Below, piece by piece: positions 17,524-26,005 of a stretch of DNA of 42,443 nt (its first letter is position 1; the number at the start of each line of letters is the position of its first letter). A program made the translations under genes and the position numbers. The notes under the pieces were generated by a model. The model saw only the letters and a list, made by a program, of their open reading frames with translations. It ran no database searches and was not told where the DNA came from. Source of the DNA: CAZAFL01 sp964484465. Its GTDB lineage: Bacteria; Bacteroidota; Ignavibacteria; UBA10030; SZUA-254. The DNA lies in NCBI GenBank assembly GCA_964484465.1, contig CAZAFL010000028.1, forward strand, positions 1 through 42,443, read 5' to 3'.

Positions 17524-19353
17524 TCAGCGATAACCTGCTGCCTGTAACTCAAAGAGATGGGCGTAACGACCCTTCGCCTGAAGCAATTCATCGTGTGTCC
17601 CTAATTCTGTCACGCGCCCGCCGTCAATCACGGCGATACGATCGGCAATGCGGACGGTTGAGAAGCGGTGAGAAATCACAATACCGATACGTCCTTTAAG
17701 GTTCTCTTTGAGCTCGGCAAATATGGCTGCCTCAGCTTTCGGATCGAGCGATGATGTTGGCTCATCGAGAATCCAGATATCAGCGTCCCTGTACATGAGC
17801 CTCGCCAACGCAAGACGTTGCCATTCGCCGCCGGAGAGGTCGTGCCCTCCTTCGAAGAGTCTACCTACCTTTGAATCCAACCCATTCGCCATCTTCTTTA
17901 CCAGCCATTCGCTCCGGGAGTCTTTCAGCGCTTCATTGACCCTGTCATCATCCACGTGACCATCAGGCCTGCCCATCGCTACATTTTCCCGAATGCTTAA
18001 TTCATAGCTCACAAAATCCTGAAACAATACTCCAATCCTGTTTCGCAGGATTTCCGGATCAAGGTATCTGATATTAACATCTCCAACGTGCACCGATCCA
18101 TCATCAACATCATAAAAGCGCAGCAACAATTTGACGAATGTGCTCTTCCCGGCGCCATTCTCACCGACGAGGGCAATCAGTTCTCCCTTCTTTATCGACA
18201 AATTCAAACCGGAAAGAGCCGGCTCTTTTGCGCCAGGGTATGAGAACGAAACATTATCGAACTCGATTCGCTCAATGGTTCCGTCTTGCAGAACCTGAGG
18301 ATTTGAAGGCACACTAATAATCGGTTCAATAGCGAGAAAGGAAAAGTAATCATCTAAAAAAGTCGTGTGTTGGTCAACAGCGACGAATGTACTTGAAATC
18401 TGCGCCAACGTTCCCGCGACCGAAGTGAACGCACCGATGACTAGCACAACACCTCCGGGGTTGATCTCACCAGCCAAGCCCTTGAGAGCGACGAAGATAT
18501 AGGCAAGAGCGAGCGTCGTCCCCGTTACCAGGCCTGTCAGCACGGAAACACGCGTCCCCGATCGATACATTTTCTCTCGTTGCCTGAACAGGTCTTCCGA
18601 TAATTTCCCGTGTCTCCCGAGCAGATAATCGGCAAGTACGTATGCCCGGATCTCCTTTGTGTTACGGGGCTGGATCAGCAGGTCGCCCAGATATTCGCGC
18701 TCCCGTTCCTCCGGCGTTTCTTTATAGAAAAATTCGTAGAGACGTGAAGTGACACTGCGTTCAAGCACAAGTGAGAGCACCGCGGCACCCAAAGCAAGGA
18801 GTACGAGCACATAATGAAGACTTGCAAGAAGGGAAGCCATCAACAAGATTGTTACGATGTTGCCCGATAATCCAAGAACCGACCAGGTGAGGTCTCCGGG
18901 CCTCCACGATACATCTCTCTTGGCACGGGCAAGACGGTCGTGCCAATCTGAGTTGTCGAAATGACCGAGATCCAGTTTCGATGCTTTTGTAAGCAACCGA
19001 CGTTCCGCTTCTAACTGAACATGACGGACAAATAAATTTCTCCCGTAACCGCCATAGGCCCCCAATGTGCGCTGTGTTGCAGCGACAACCCACAAGCCGA
19101 TAATTGTGGGAAGCATATCCTCAAAATGAAGCGACTTCAGGTGGGCTTGGGCGATGAGATTTACCAGCTTCGCCCCGAGGTATACAGCGATTGGAGTCAT
19201 TGCTGCATTGATAACTCCCATGAAGGAATAACGGATGAGGGAACTGGGCGATGCTGCCCAGGCGAGTGCCATCCCCTGCATTAAATTCTTCCTCACCCTT
19301 TTTGCACGACCCTTAGAGGAAGCGAGCGGCTTATCCGAGATTTCGTCTTGCAT
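17524..19353 (-). CDS. ABC exporter, fused membrane and ATPase domains
   Basis: The 609-residue half-transporter has an N-terminal membrane region (about 40-330, five or six hydrophobic helices) and a C-terminal ATPase. The Walker A is 'GENGAGKST', the Q-loop 'GVLFQDF', the signature 'LSGGEWQRLALAR', the Walker B 'DIWILDEPTSSLD' and the switch His lies in 'VISHRFSTV'. It probably works as a homodimer, exporting a lipid, peptide or drug. The signature 'LSGGEWQ' and the loosely conserved membrane domain are like the uncharacterised exporters found with antibiotic-type clusters, but no such cluster is here. It is 53 bases downstream of the MoaD-like gene on the same strand, so it may belong to that transcript. 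Confidence 0.9.
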   Translation of the reverse strand: MQDEISDKPLASSKGRAKRVRKNLMQGMALAWAASPSSLIRYSFMGVINAAMTPIAVYLGAKLVNLIAQAHLKSLHFEDMLPTIIGLWVVAATQRTLGAYGGYGRNLFVRHVQLEAERRLLTKASKLDLGHFDNSDWHDRLARAKRDVSWRPGDLTWSVLGLSGNIVTILLMASLLASLHYVLVLLALGAAVLSLVLERSVTSRLYEFFYKETPEEREREYLGDLLIQPRNTKEIRAYVLADYLLGRHGKLSEDLFRQREKMYRSGTRVSVLTGLVTGTTLALAYIFVALKGLAGEINPGGVVLVIGAFTSVAGTLAQISSTFVAVDQHTTFLDDYFSFLAIEPIISVPSNPQVLQDGTIERIEFDNVSFSYPGAKEPALSGLNLSIKKGELIALVGENGAGKSTFVKLLLRFYDVDDGSVHVGDVNIRYLDPEILRNRIGVLFQDFVSYELSIRENVAMGRPDGHVDDDRVNEALKDSRSEWLVKKMANGLDSKVGRLFEGGHDLSGGEWQRLALARLMYRDADIWILDEPTSSLDPKAEAAIFAELKENLKGRIGIVISHRFSTVRIADRIAVIDGGRVTELGTHDELLQAKGRYAHLFELQAAGYR

Positions 19354-19406
19354 CGTGATTTCTCATTTGACCGTATGCAGCAGGCAAATGATTTACCTGG
19401 TTTTTC

Positions 19407-19703
19407 TTATCCCCCCGCAATGGCGCCTATTACGAGAAAGGGCTCTTCTCCTGATGCAACCTTGTTGGGAAGTTCAGTATCAGGTTGATCGAGAGATAGG
19501 TCCTCCCCGCACGCAAAAAAACGAAGAAACGGCCTACGCTGCTGCGTCGCATGATCCCGAATCGTACCTGCCAACATTGGGTATTTGGTTTCGAGAGCGT
19601 TGAGAACCGTCCGTTGCGTCACAGGACCGTTTATTTCCAGACTCACTTCGGACCCCACTTGAGCGAGCGTTCTCAAATGATACGGAAGCACCACACGAAT
19701 CAT
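19407..19703 (-). CDS. MoaD/ThiS-family sulfur-carrier-like protein
   Basis: The 98-residue protein is a ubiquitin-like beta-grasp of the MoaD/ThiS kind. It opens with 'IRVVLPYHLRTLAQVGSEVS', has 'VTQRTVLNALETKYPMLAG' as the main helix, and ends exactly in 'IGAIAGG', the C-terminal Gly-Gly needed for adenylation or thiocarboxylation. Its start overlaps the stop of the upstream Asp-box propeller gene by 4 bases (ATGA). No MoaE, MoeB, ThiF or ThiG partner is in view, so it is probably not simply the molybdopterin or thiamine carrier. The same gene pair is familiar from other bacteria without a known role. Confidence 0.8.
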   Translation of the reverse strand: MIRVVLPYHLRTLAQVGSEVSLEINGPVTQRTVLNALETKYPMLAGTIRDHATQQRRPFLRFFACGEDLSLDQPDTELPNKVASGEEPFLVIGAIAGG

Positions 19704-20887
19704 GCGAGCGTCTGAACCTCCACGGATAGTACAGCGGGAAGATCACGGACGATTGGAGCCCACGTATCCCCTGCATCGGCGGAGCCATATACCTGACCGC
19801 CGGTGGTGCCGAAATAAATGCCGCACTTATCCAATGAATCAACTGCCATCGCATCCCGGAGGATATTCACATAACAATCCTTTTGAGGAAGGCCCTTTGT
19901 GAGTGGTTCCCATTCATTTCCCCCCGTCTTACTCCGGTATACACGAAGCTTTCCATCGGGAGGATAATGTTCTGAATCGCTTTTAATCGGAACGACATAG
20001 ATCGTCTCCGGTTCATGAGCATGAACATCAATGACGAACCCGAAATCGGTAGGCAAATTTCCACTTACCTCTTTCCATGATTCTCCCGCATTATCAGTGC
20101 GTAAAACATCCCAGTGTTTTTGCATGAAGAGTACATCAGGTTTTGACTTATGCATAGCGATACGGTGAACGCAATGGCCGACTTCCGCATTCGGATCAGG
20201 AATATATTGTGAAGTCAATCCTTGATTAATCGGCTTCCATGACTTACCGCCATCATCCGTTCGAAATGCACCTGCCGCAGATATAGCAATGTACATGCGA
20301 TTATGATTTTTGTGGTCGAGAACGATAGTGTGGAGTCCCATACCTCCGGCGCCTGGCGACCATTTTGGTCCTGTGCCGTGACCCCGCAACCCTGACAACT
20401 CATGCCAGCTTTGTCCTCCATCAGTTGTGCGAAACAGTGCGGCATCCTCCACACCGGCATAGACAGTATTCGGGTCAGTGAGTGACGGCTCGATGTGCCA
20501 GACACGTTTGAATTCCCAGGGGTGCTGCGTACCGTCGTACCACTGATGTGTCGTGAGAGGCTTACCGGTTGCAGGAGAAGTATCATACGCAAACTTATTG
20601 CTTTCAGTCATCGGCATTCCTTGAGGTGTTGTCGTCGGTTCTCCAGGTTTAAATCCCGGTTGAAACCATGTTTTCCCGCCGTCATCCGAACGTTGGATGA
20701 TCTGCCCGAACCAGCCGCTGGTCTGTGAAGCGTAAATACGGTTGGGGTCGGCCAATGAGCCTTTCATATGATAAATTTCCCACCCCGCAAAATGGGGACC
20801 ACTGACATCCCACTTTTCACGCTTCCCATCAGAGGTAAGGATAAATGCCCCTTTATGTGTCCCTACAAGAACTCGAACGCTGCTCAT
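19700..20887 (-). CDS. Asp-box (BNR-type) beta-propeller protein, sialidase/YCF48-like
   Basis: The 395-residue protein begins 'VRVLVGTHKGAFILTSDGKR' with no signal peptide and carries repeated Asp-box turns: 'QRSDDGGKTW', 'FRTTDGGQSW', 'FRTDDGGKSW', 'LRTDNAGESW', 'YRSKTGGNEW' and 'YGSADAGDTW'. This makes a 6-7 bladed propeller of the kind annotated as exo-alpha-sialidase or glycosyl hydrolase. Sialidase catalytic Arg triad and FRIP motif are not seen, so I do not call an enzyme. The gene overlaps the MoaD-like gene downstream by 4 bases, which points to a joint function in the cytoplasm. Start at 20887 has a GGAGAATT site nearby. Confidence 0.8.
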   Translation of the reverse strand: MSSVRVLVGTHKGAFILTSDGKREKWDVSGPHFAGWEIYHMKGSLADPNRIYASQTSGWFGQIIQRSDDGGKTWFQPGFKPGEPTTTPQGMPMTESNKFAYDTSPATGKPLTTHQWYDGTQHPWEFKRVWHIEPSLTDPNTVYAGVEDAALFRTTDGGQSWHELSGLRGHGTGPKWSPGAGGMGLHTIVLDHKNHNRMYIAISAAGAFRTDDGGKSWKPINQGLTSQYIPDPNAEVGHCVHRIAMHKSKPDVLFMQKHWDVLRTDNAGESWKEVSGNLPTDFGFVIDVHAHEPETIYVVPIKSDSEHYPPDGKLRVYRSKTGGNEWEPLTKGLPQKDCYVNILRDAMAVDSLDKCGIYFGTTGGQVYGSADAGDTWAPIVRDLPAVLSVEVQTLA

Positions 20888-21022
20888 AATTGAATTCTCC
20901 TATGAAGGTTTACAAGAGTAAATTGTTTCCATCTTCCGCAGTGTCACCATTGTCACAGAGGTAAAATTATTATACTAATTTTTTTGTTAATGTGCACAAT
21001 CCGGGATGACGGGGGGGGAAAT

Positions 21023-21385
21023 TTAGTTCTTGCTTCTCTCCTCATTCCTTTTGGCTCGCGCCTTAACCAGCTTTTGTATAAGCCTAAGAGGAAGCTTTTT
21101 ATCCAGAGGTAACCGAAGAGTTGCTGTCGACGTGCTATATTTTTTCAGTTCTTCTCTGTGTTCTTGTAAGATTGGAGTCGGTATATAAACTCCGACGTGC
21201 GCTTTTGCAAAAGCAAAGTAAGCCAATCTTCCCTTATAGCTATAGTAAGGCATTCCGTAGCTGGTATATTCTTCGGCATCAGGTGCGGCTTCTTTTATTG
21301 CAGCTCGCAGTTCTTTAAGTTTGTGTTGGACCTCTTTTGGAGCTGCGGTTATATATGCTGTTACATCCCGAGGTTTCTTTTTCAT
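21023..21385 (-). CDS. DUF1801 family protein (YdhG-like)
   Basis: The 120-residue protein matches the DUF1801 fold: 'PRDVTAYITAAPKEVQHKL' and 'ELRAAIKEAAPDAEEYTSYG' then 'MPYYSYKGRLAYFAFAKAHV', and a C-terminal 'STATLRLPLDKKLPLRLIQK'. Relatives include B. subtilis YdhG/Fra-type proteins, some proposed as iron chaperones, but the role is not secure. I start at the ATG at 21385; a TTG five codons upstream is possible. It ends a minus-strand run of small genes. The 135 bp between its end and the propeller gene's start at 20887 contains an 8-G run (21011-21018) and nothing else I recognise. Confidence 0.8.
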   Translation of the reverse strand: MKKKPRDVTAYITAAPKEVQHKLKELRAAIKEAAPDAEEYTSYGMPYYSYKGRLAYFAFAKAHVGVYIPTPILQEHREELKKYSTSTATLRLPLDKKLPLRLIQKLVKARAKRNEERSKN

Positions 21386-21414
21386 AATTTTCTTTATCAA
21401 CCTACCAGAATCAC

Positions 21415-21783
21415 CTAAAATACACCATTGCCATTTGGAGACTCAACAGGGACCTCCTTGGCTACCTCCCATTCTTCGACAATTCGGTCTCCATCAAACC
21501 GGAAGATATGGATAAGTGCAATCCACGGATCTTCAGGTGAAAGGCGAACCCGTCCATGGACTGCAGCTAAATCGTTCTCTTCAAGTGCACGCACCGGTTC
21601 GAAAACTCTATTTGGGAATTTGACCGCACTTGCCTCCATTCCGGCGAGCAGTGATGCGGGATCGCCGGGGAAATATGCATTGTGATGACGAAAATCCGGA
21701 TGCACATACCTATCGTACGCTTCACGTACTTTTCCGGAAGATGCAAGGCGCAGAAATGAAATAGCAATTTCTTTCTTATTCAT
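21415..21783 (-). CDS. SnoaL/NTF2-like protein
   Basis: The 122-residue protein has the cone-shaped NTF2-like pattern: helices 'AISFLRLASSGKVREAYDRY', then 'HPDFRHHNAYFPGDPASLL', strands 'ENDLAAVHGRVRLSP' and 'IALIHIFRFDGDRIVEEWE'. This is the SnoaL-like group, which covers isomerases, cyclases and ligand-binding proteins. His30ish and the 'HHN' residues could form a pocket. No specific reaction can be assigned. It lies 3 bases after the VOC/PhnB gene, so they are co-transcribed. Confidence 0.8.
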   Translation of the reverse strand: MNKKEIAISFLRLASSGKVREAYDRYVHPDFRHHNAYFPGDPASLLAGMEASAVKFPNRVFEPVRALEENDLAAVHGRVRLSPEDPWIALIHIFRFDGDRIVEEWEVAKEVPVESPNGNGVF

Positions 21784-21786
21784 ACT

Positions 21787-22293
21787 CTATGTTCCACGGG
21801 ACGCCTCCTGTAATTTTTTTATGTCGAACTTCTTCATTTGCATGAATACTTCCATGACTTTCCTGGAGTTCCCGGCATTTTTATTTTGCAGCAGCTTGCT
21901 CAACATCGTGGGGACGACTTGCCATGACAGGCCATATTTATCTTTCAGCCAGCCACATTGTTGTGCCTTTTCGTCTCCCCCTTCGGAGAGTTTTTCCCAA
22001 AAATAATCTATTTCTTTTTGTGTTTTGCAGTTTACAACGAACGAAGCAGCTTCCGTGAATTTGAACATCGGACCGCCGTTCAATGCAACGAAATCCTGTC
22101 CGTTGAGCTTGAATGCGACCGTCATTGCCGACCCTGCCGGTCGGCCGGACGCTTTCGCTCCTGCTTCATTGTAACGAGATATACTTCCCATTTTAGAATT
22201 CTTTTTGTCAAACCTGGAAAACACTGAAACATAGAATTGAGCAGCCTCTTCAGCCTGAGAATCGAACCATAAGAAGGGAGTGATCTTTTTCAT
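21787..22293 (-). CDS. VOC-family PhnB-like protein
   Basis: The 168-residue protein begins 'MKKITPFLWFDSQAEEAAQF' and 'YVSVFSRF', and continues with 'FKLNGQDFVALNGGPMFKF' and 'CGWLKDKYGLSWQVVPTML'. This is the PhnB/3-demethylubiquinone-methyltransferase-like branch of the vicinal oxygen chelate superfamily, a paired beta-alpha-beta fold often of unknown function. I start at the ATG at 22293 with AAAGG upstream; the frame stays open to 22488 but overlaps the membrane gene. It sits with SnoaL, YciI and a membrane protein, a grouping common in soil and sediment bacteria, usually beside an ECF sigma factor that is missing here. Confidence 0.85.
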   Translation of the reverse strand: MKKITPFLWFDSQAEEAAQFYVSVFSRFDKKNSKMGSISRYNEAGAKASGRPAGSAMTVAFKLNGQDFVALNGGPMFKFTEAASFVVNCKTQKEIDYFWEKLSEGGDEKAQQCGWLKDKYGLSWQVVPTMLSKLLQNKNAGNSRKVMEVFMQMKKFDIKKLQEASRGT

Positions 22294-22316
22294 GGAGTTG
22301 CCTTTCACGTGAACGA

Positions 22317-22712
22317 TTATACGTTTTGGTGTACCCGTTTGGTCCGCAGTTCGTACAGTTTTCCACCTGTTAATGTCGTTGGAAGTGACAATGCCGCACC
22401 GAGCAATCCATACCACAGAGGACCGGCCTGCGGTTTCAAAAATGTTCCGAGGAGCCAAAATATTGTCCCCAATGAACCAATGATCCAAACGGCTTTATTA
22501 GCTTTATCTTTAGCAATCCCTGCCGCGACGTACGCCCCGAATATTTGAAAGAGCGCACGATACGCGCTCGCCAGAAGCACTAATCCTGTATCGAAAAACG
22601 GTTCACCATAGGGCGGAAAAATTCCGGCTTTCTCAAGGACAAAATCTACTGCCGTGGATAACAGAGCGGTAACAATGAAGCCAGCCAGAATGGAAAAGAT
22701 GAGTCGTGCCAT
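22317..22712 (-). CDS. Small integral membrane protein, unknown function
   Basis: The 131-residue protein has about four hydrophobic helices: 'LIFSILAGFIVTALLSTAVD' at the start, 'TGLVLLASAYRALFQIFGAY', 'AVWIIGSLGTIFWLLGTFL' and 'WYGLLGAALSLPTTL'. It ends in a short basic tail. No motif points to transport or catalysis. It lies 23 bases upstream of the VOC gene on the same strand and probably shares its transcript. Confidence 0.7.
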   Translation of the reverse strand: MARLIFSILAGFIVTALLSTAVDFVLEKAGIFPPYGEPFFDTGLVLLASAYRALFQIFGAYVAAGIAKDKANKAVWIIGSLGTIFWLLGTFLKPQAGPLWYGLLGAALSLPTTLTGGKLYELRTKRVHQNV

Positions 22713-22754
22713 AGAAATCCCTGGAATGTAATATCCTGGATAATTTGATTACTT

Positions 22755-22829
22755 CTAGTGTTTGTTATCGTAATTAATCATCCACTGAATTCCAAATTTG
22801 TCCTCATGAAGCGCGTCGAAAGGCGTTAT
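22755..22829 (-). pseudogene. C-terminal remnant of a VOC/PhnB-like gene
   Basis: In the gap between the YciI gene and the membrane protein the minus strand reads 'PFDALHEDKFGIQWMINYD' then NKH and a stop at 22755. 'DKFGIQWMINY' is the characteristic C-terminus of PhnB-like VOC proteins. Nothing upstream continues it except the YciI gene in another frame. So a second VOC gene once stood here and most of it has been deleted. Confidence 0.6.
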
Positions 22830-23251
22830 TAGCCTTTTGCCTCTATTTCGGCTCTTAAACGCTCCTCATGTGCGCGAACTTTGCCTGACGGATCGACTGG
22901 CGCAAAGTCTTCCAGCTCAAACACCTGACGGATTTCCAGCGTGACACCCTCACCGAAGGGAGCACGTTTCATCCAATCAATCGCTTCCTTTTTCGACTGC
23001 ACGTTAATAATCCAGAAGCCCGCAATAAGCTCTTTTGATTCGGTAAAAGGACCGTCTGCTACGGAAACTTTGCCGCCGGAGAATTTGAGCCGGGCGCCTT
23101 TGGATGTCGCTTGTAACCCTTCACCGGCAAGCATAACGCCTGCTCTTACCATTTCTTCGTTAAATTTTCCCATGTCGGCTAAGATTTTCTTATCCGGCAA
23201 TACGCCTTCCTCTGATTGTTTGTCGGCAGGTACTATGACCATGAATCTCAT
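22829..23251 (-). CDS. YciI-like (DGPF-domain) protein
   Basis: The 140-residue protein begins 'MRFMVIVPADKQSEEGVLPD' and has the YciI/DGPF signature 'VADGPFTESKELIAGFWII' followed by 'SKKEAIDWMKRAPFGEG'. The family has a dimeric ferredoxin-like fold with a conserved Asp-His type pocket and is often encoded near ECF sigma factors and PhnB proteins. Function is unknown. A GAAAGGAG site lies just upstream of the ATG at 23251. It heads the leftward run of small accessory genes down to 21023. Confidence 0.9.
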   Translation of the reverse strand: MRFMVIVPADKQSEEGVLPDKKILADMGKFNEEMVRAGVMLAGEGLQATSKGARLKFSGGKVSVADGPFTESKELIAGFWIINVQSKKEAIDWMKRAPFGEGVTLEIRQVFELEDFAPVDPSGKVRAHEERLRAEIEAKG

Positions 23252-23551
23252 GATTGTAACTCCTTTCCCCGAAGGCGTTCCTTCGGAACCATAATGAATT
23301 AACTGTTTACATTAAGTAGTCGTTCCGGTGTGGCATAAATCGACAGCGGTAAAAAAATTTAACAACTATTGGTCCGAGAAGATTGTGCGCCCTTTGAGAC
23401 AAAGTGGCGCAGGAATACATATACCAATTCTTTCATTTTAAAACCCCTTCTGTTATTAAACTTGTGGTTTACATATAGCAGACAATCGACGCAAGCGAAA
23501 TTGGACAATATAAATCATAGCGCAAAAATCAATTCTTGTTATCGGCCGATT
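23252..23551. other. Intergenic region between YciI and S15 peptidase genes
   Basis: This 300-bp stretch lies upstream of the YciI gene and downstream of the S15 peptidase gene. It contains a stable small hairpin at 23269-23286 (CCGAAGG, loop CGTT, CCTTCGG) close to the YciI start. The rest is AT-rich with no convincing coding frame. Confidence 0.5.
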
Positions 23552-25810
23552 TTATCTCCATACAGGTATCTTTACATAGCTATCATTCTGCCACTGTATC
23601 TTCAACGGAGTTTTCGCATCATTGATGCCCTCAACACTCACATCTTTGCCGGTACCGTAGTTAATTTGTGCAAAGGGATTTTTGTTGATGTTCAGTGTCA
23701 CGAGCAAACGACTTCCTTTGCCCAGACGCCTGCTGACCATCCGGGTTTTATCGAATGGAATCGATTCAACTTTCCCGGGAGTTAATAATTTCCTGTGACT
23801 CATGTCTTTTGCATAACTCGCACGACCCAAATGGTAGGATAATTGAAACAATTCTCCATTGGACATCACCTCATACAACACTACACCAATGTCCATATCT
23901 TTTTTATTGATGATTGCGTTGATTGCACCCGAGAAGCTCCCGCTAATTTCAACCGGCTCATCGAACGGCTCACTTATAAAGGAAAAACCGTTGGAAAGGT
24001 CGGGTTTCCTTCCGACAATGGGGCTAGGATAGTAATCATTATTCATCGTTTTCCTGTCCCTAAAGTCTACTTCCTGCGTAAGGAATCCCGGCTTGGACGG
24101 CTTTACTCCGGACAGTCGGTACTGGCTATCAACTTTCGCGTCAGTAAGATATAAGGTCAGCGTTTCGTTGCTTACTTGTTCAAGAGATGGCGCATACTTC
24201 CATTCGTTTGCGCCCATCACTTCGTAATTAATTTTATCCTTTAGCATCTCTGGCTTCTTGCCTCCGCGAAGGATATAGTCCATCCATTGGAATGTGAGGT
24301 CAGGAGTATCAAATTGTGCAACTGAATCAATTGCGTACCCACCCAGAACCGACGGCTTGCGACTCGCCTGTGCTCCGAAATGGTCATAGGGTCCAATCAC
24401 AAGATAATGATTAGCATCCTTATTGTATGCATCATGCTCTTTCATGTACCATAGTGCTGATTGCTGACCGTCATCGTAATATCCGGTAATCGTTAAGACC
24501 GGGATACTGATTTTAGCAAACTCCTCTTTATACGGTGCCTTTTCCTGCCAGTAATTATCGTAGCTTGGGTGCATCAACCAGCGATGAAGCCATTTATTCG
24601 GTGTGCCGTCGATGCTGTCTACCCTGCTATATGCTACCCCGCTTTCATACCACCTGGTGTTCAGTGTATGCCAACGCTTTTGATCGAAATAGGTTGCGTT
24701 ATCAAGATACCTGTTGTTGCCGACATAAAACGCCCATGGATAATTGACAAAGAGAAATATGTTATTCTCCATTGGCAAACCATCCCCTGGATTGTTGGCA
24801 CAATAGGGTACGATTGTCTTGAGCGCCGGATGCAATTTCTTTGTCGCAGCCCAACAGGCATAGCCGCTGTAACTTCCTCCGTACATTCCGACTTTTCCAT
24901 TACACCAGGATTGTTTACTAATCCAATCTATTACATTATAGGTATCCTCGACTTCATGCTCATAAGGTTCTATGGCATCAGGACTGTAACGCTTGCCGCG
25001 CGTTTCCGCCACCACACTGACAAATCCGTACGAGGCGGCTCTCTTGGCAGCGTTCATGCTTATTTCGGTGTAAATATTGAAGAACAATGTTGCCGGCTGT
25101 GGTGTAGTTATGCTTCGCTGCCGCACTACGATTGCTGACAGCGTTGCCCCAACTTTTGTTTTTATTAACACGCTATCTTCAATGATATAACGTTTGTTAT
25201 CATCCTCCTTTAAGAGTCTTATCGCCAAAGGTTCGATATTTTTGTAAACATCACAAAGATAATAATTCCTGCAAAGTGTGATTGCGTCGTTTAGACTCAG
25301 CGTGTCCTTCAATCTTATTAACGATTTCTGCAGCTCGCTCTGCAATTCCGCTACACCGTTTCTTGTCTGGAATGCTGTCGCAATATGGAGGGCGCTTTTA
25401 TCATCCAGCCGGGAAAAAAAATCCTGGAATACGTGAGCAAACGCCTGGTCAAACGGGACATTAGCTTCCGCCTGCTCCTGTTTAGCTTTTGCAAATAATT
25501 CATATTGAACCAGTAGCAGGTCCGAATATAGCGGATCGCTTTCTTTTGAGATTCCGCGCAAAGAAGCAATCGTGGCAATTGCTTCCCGGTATGCTCCTGC
25601 AAGGGTCTGGAGTCTGAATAAATTATTCTGATAGACTTTGAGGTCGTTGCCGGTTTTGTACCCTAACAGAATATTTCCTGCAAGACCTGATATTGATTCA
25701 GATAGGAGCGCACTGTCAACGACGGCAACTCGGGGAAAGGAAAACTGCTGGGCATGTACAACCCTGAACCCAAACACTGATAATAAGATAAGAAGGAGTA
25801 ATCTTTTCAT
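23552..25810 (-). CDS. Exported CocE/NonD (X-Pro dipeptidyl-peptidase, S15) hydrolase
   Basis: The 752-residue protein has a signal peptide (MKRLLLLILLSVFGF... ending VVHAQ, 21 residues). A helical region of ~180 residues without clear homology follows, then an alpha/beta hydrolase of the CocE/S15 type. The nucleophile Ser313 is in 'GMYGGSYSGYACW', the Asp region near 'LTITGYYDDGQQ', and the His in 'VIGPYDHFGAQ'. The C-terminal ~220 residues form the beta jelly-roll typical of this family ('VEISGSFSGAINAIINKKDM'). It should cleave acyl or proline-type peptide bonds in the periplasm or outside. The long N-terminal helical part is unusual for the family. It stands alone, with intergenic regions on both sides. 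Confidence 0.85.
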   Translation of the reverse strand: MKRLLLLILLSVFGFRVVHAQQFSFPRVAVVDSALLSESISGLAGNILLGYKTGNDLKVYQNNLFRLQTLAGAYREAIATIASLRGISKESDPLYSDLLLVQYELFAKAKQEQAEANVPFDQAFAHVFQDFFSRLDDKSALHIATAFQTRNGVAELQSELQKSLIRLKDTLSLNDAITLCRNYYLCDVYKNIEPLAIRLLKEDDNKRYIIEDSVLIKTKVGATLSAIVVRQRSITTPQPATLFFNIYTEISMNAAKRAASYGFVSVVAETRGKRYSPDAIEPYEHEVEDTYNVIDWISKQSWCNGKVGMYGGSYSGYACWAATKKLHPALKTIVPYCANNPGDGLPMENNIFLFVNYPWAFYVGNNRYLDNATYFDQKRWHTLNTRWYESGVAYSRVDSIDGTPNKWLHRWLMHPSYDNYWQEKAPYKEEFAKISIPVLTITGYYDDGQQSALWYMKEHDAYNKDANHYLVIGPYDHFGAQASRKPSVLGGYAIDSVAQFDTPDLTFQWMDYILRGGKKPEMLKDKINYEVMGANEWKYAPSLEQVSNETLTLYLTDAKVDSQYRLSGVKPSKPGFLTQEVDFRDRKTMNNDYYPSPIVGRKPDLSNGFSFISEPFDEPVEISGSFSGAINAIINKKDMDIGVVLYEVMSNGELFQLSYHLGRASYAKDMSHRKLLTPGKVESIPFDKTRMVSRRLGKGSRLLVTLNINKNPFAQINYGTGKDVSVEGINDAKTPLKIQWQNDSYVKIPVWR

Positions 25811-25960
25811 TTAATGTAACCTTTCCCTCTTGAACTGTTGTTTTGAATTCTGCACATTCACTTCGAACAACGCATAATTTACCAAAGTTCGTCTAAGAGC
25901 TTGTTGATGTGCGGAGTTGTCTCACCCATAACCTGCAGGAAGAAAGGATTGTCAGGATAG

Positions 25961-26005
25961 TAGACTCAAGTCAACCCGGTAATCGTGTCAATCCTGTTGA
26001 GTCTA
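25961..26005. terminator. Inverted repeat at the 3' end of the pirin gene
   Basis: TAGACTCAA (25961-25969) and TTGAGTCTA (25997-26005) form a perfect 9-bp stem with a 27-base loop, and the right arm overlaps the pirin stop codon. It could end pirin transcription, but there is no T-run and the loop is long, so a regulatory or mobile origin is possible. The rest of the 192-bp gap is featureless. Confidence 0.3.

Noticed and set aside
21011..21018. Run of eight G
   Set aside because: Intergenic and not placed in a start region or frame where phase variation would act.
24569..25138. 189-codon plus-strand frame inside the S15 peptidase gene
   Set aside because: Antisense to the conserved hydrolase; no domain or ribosome site.
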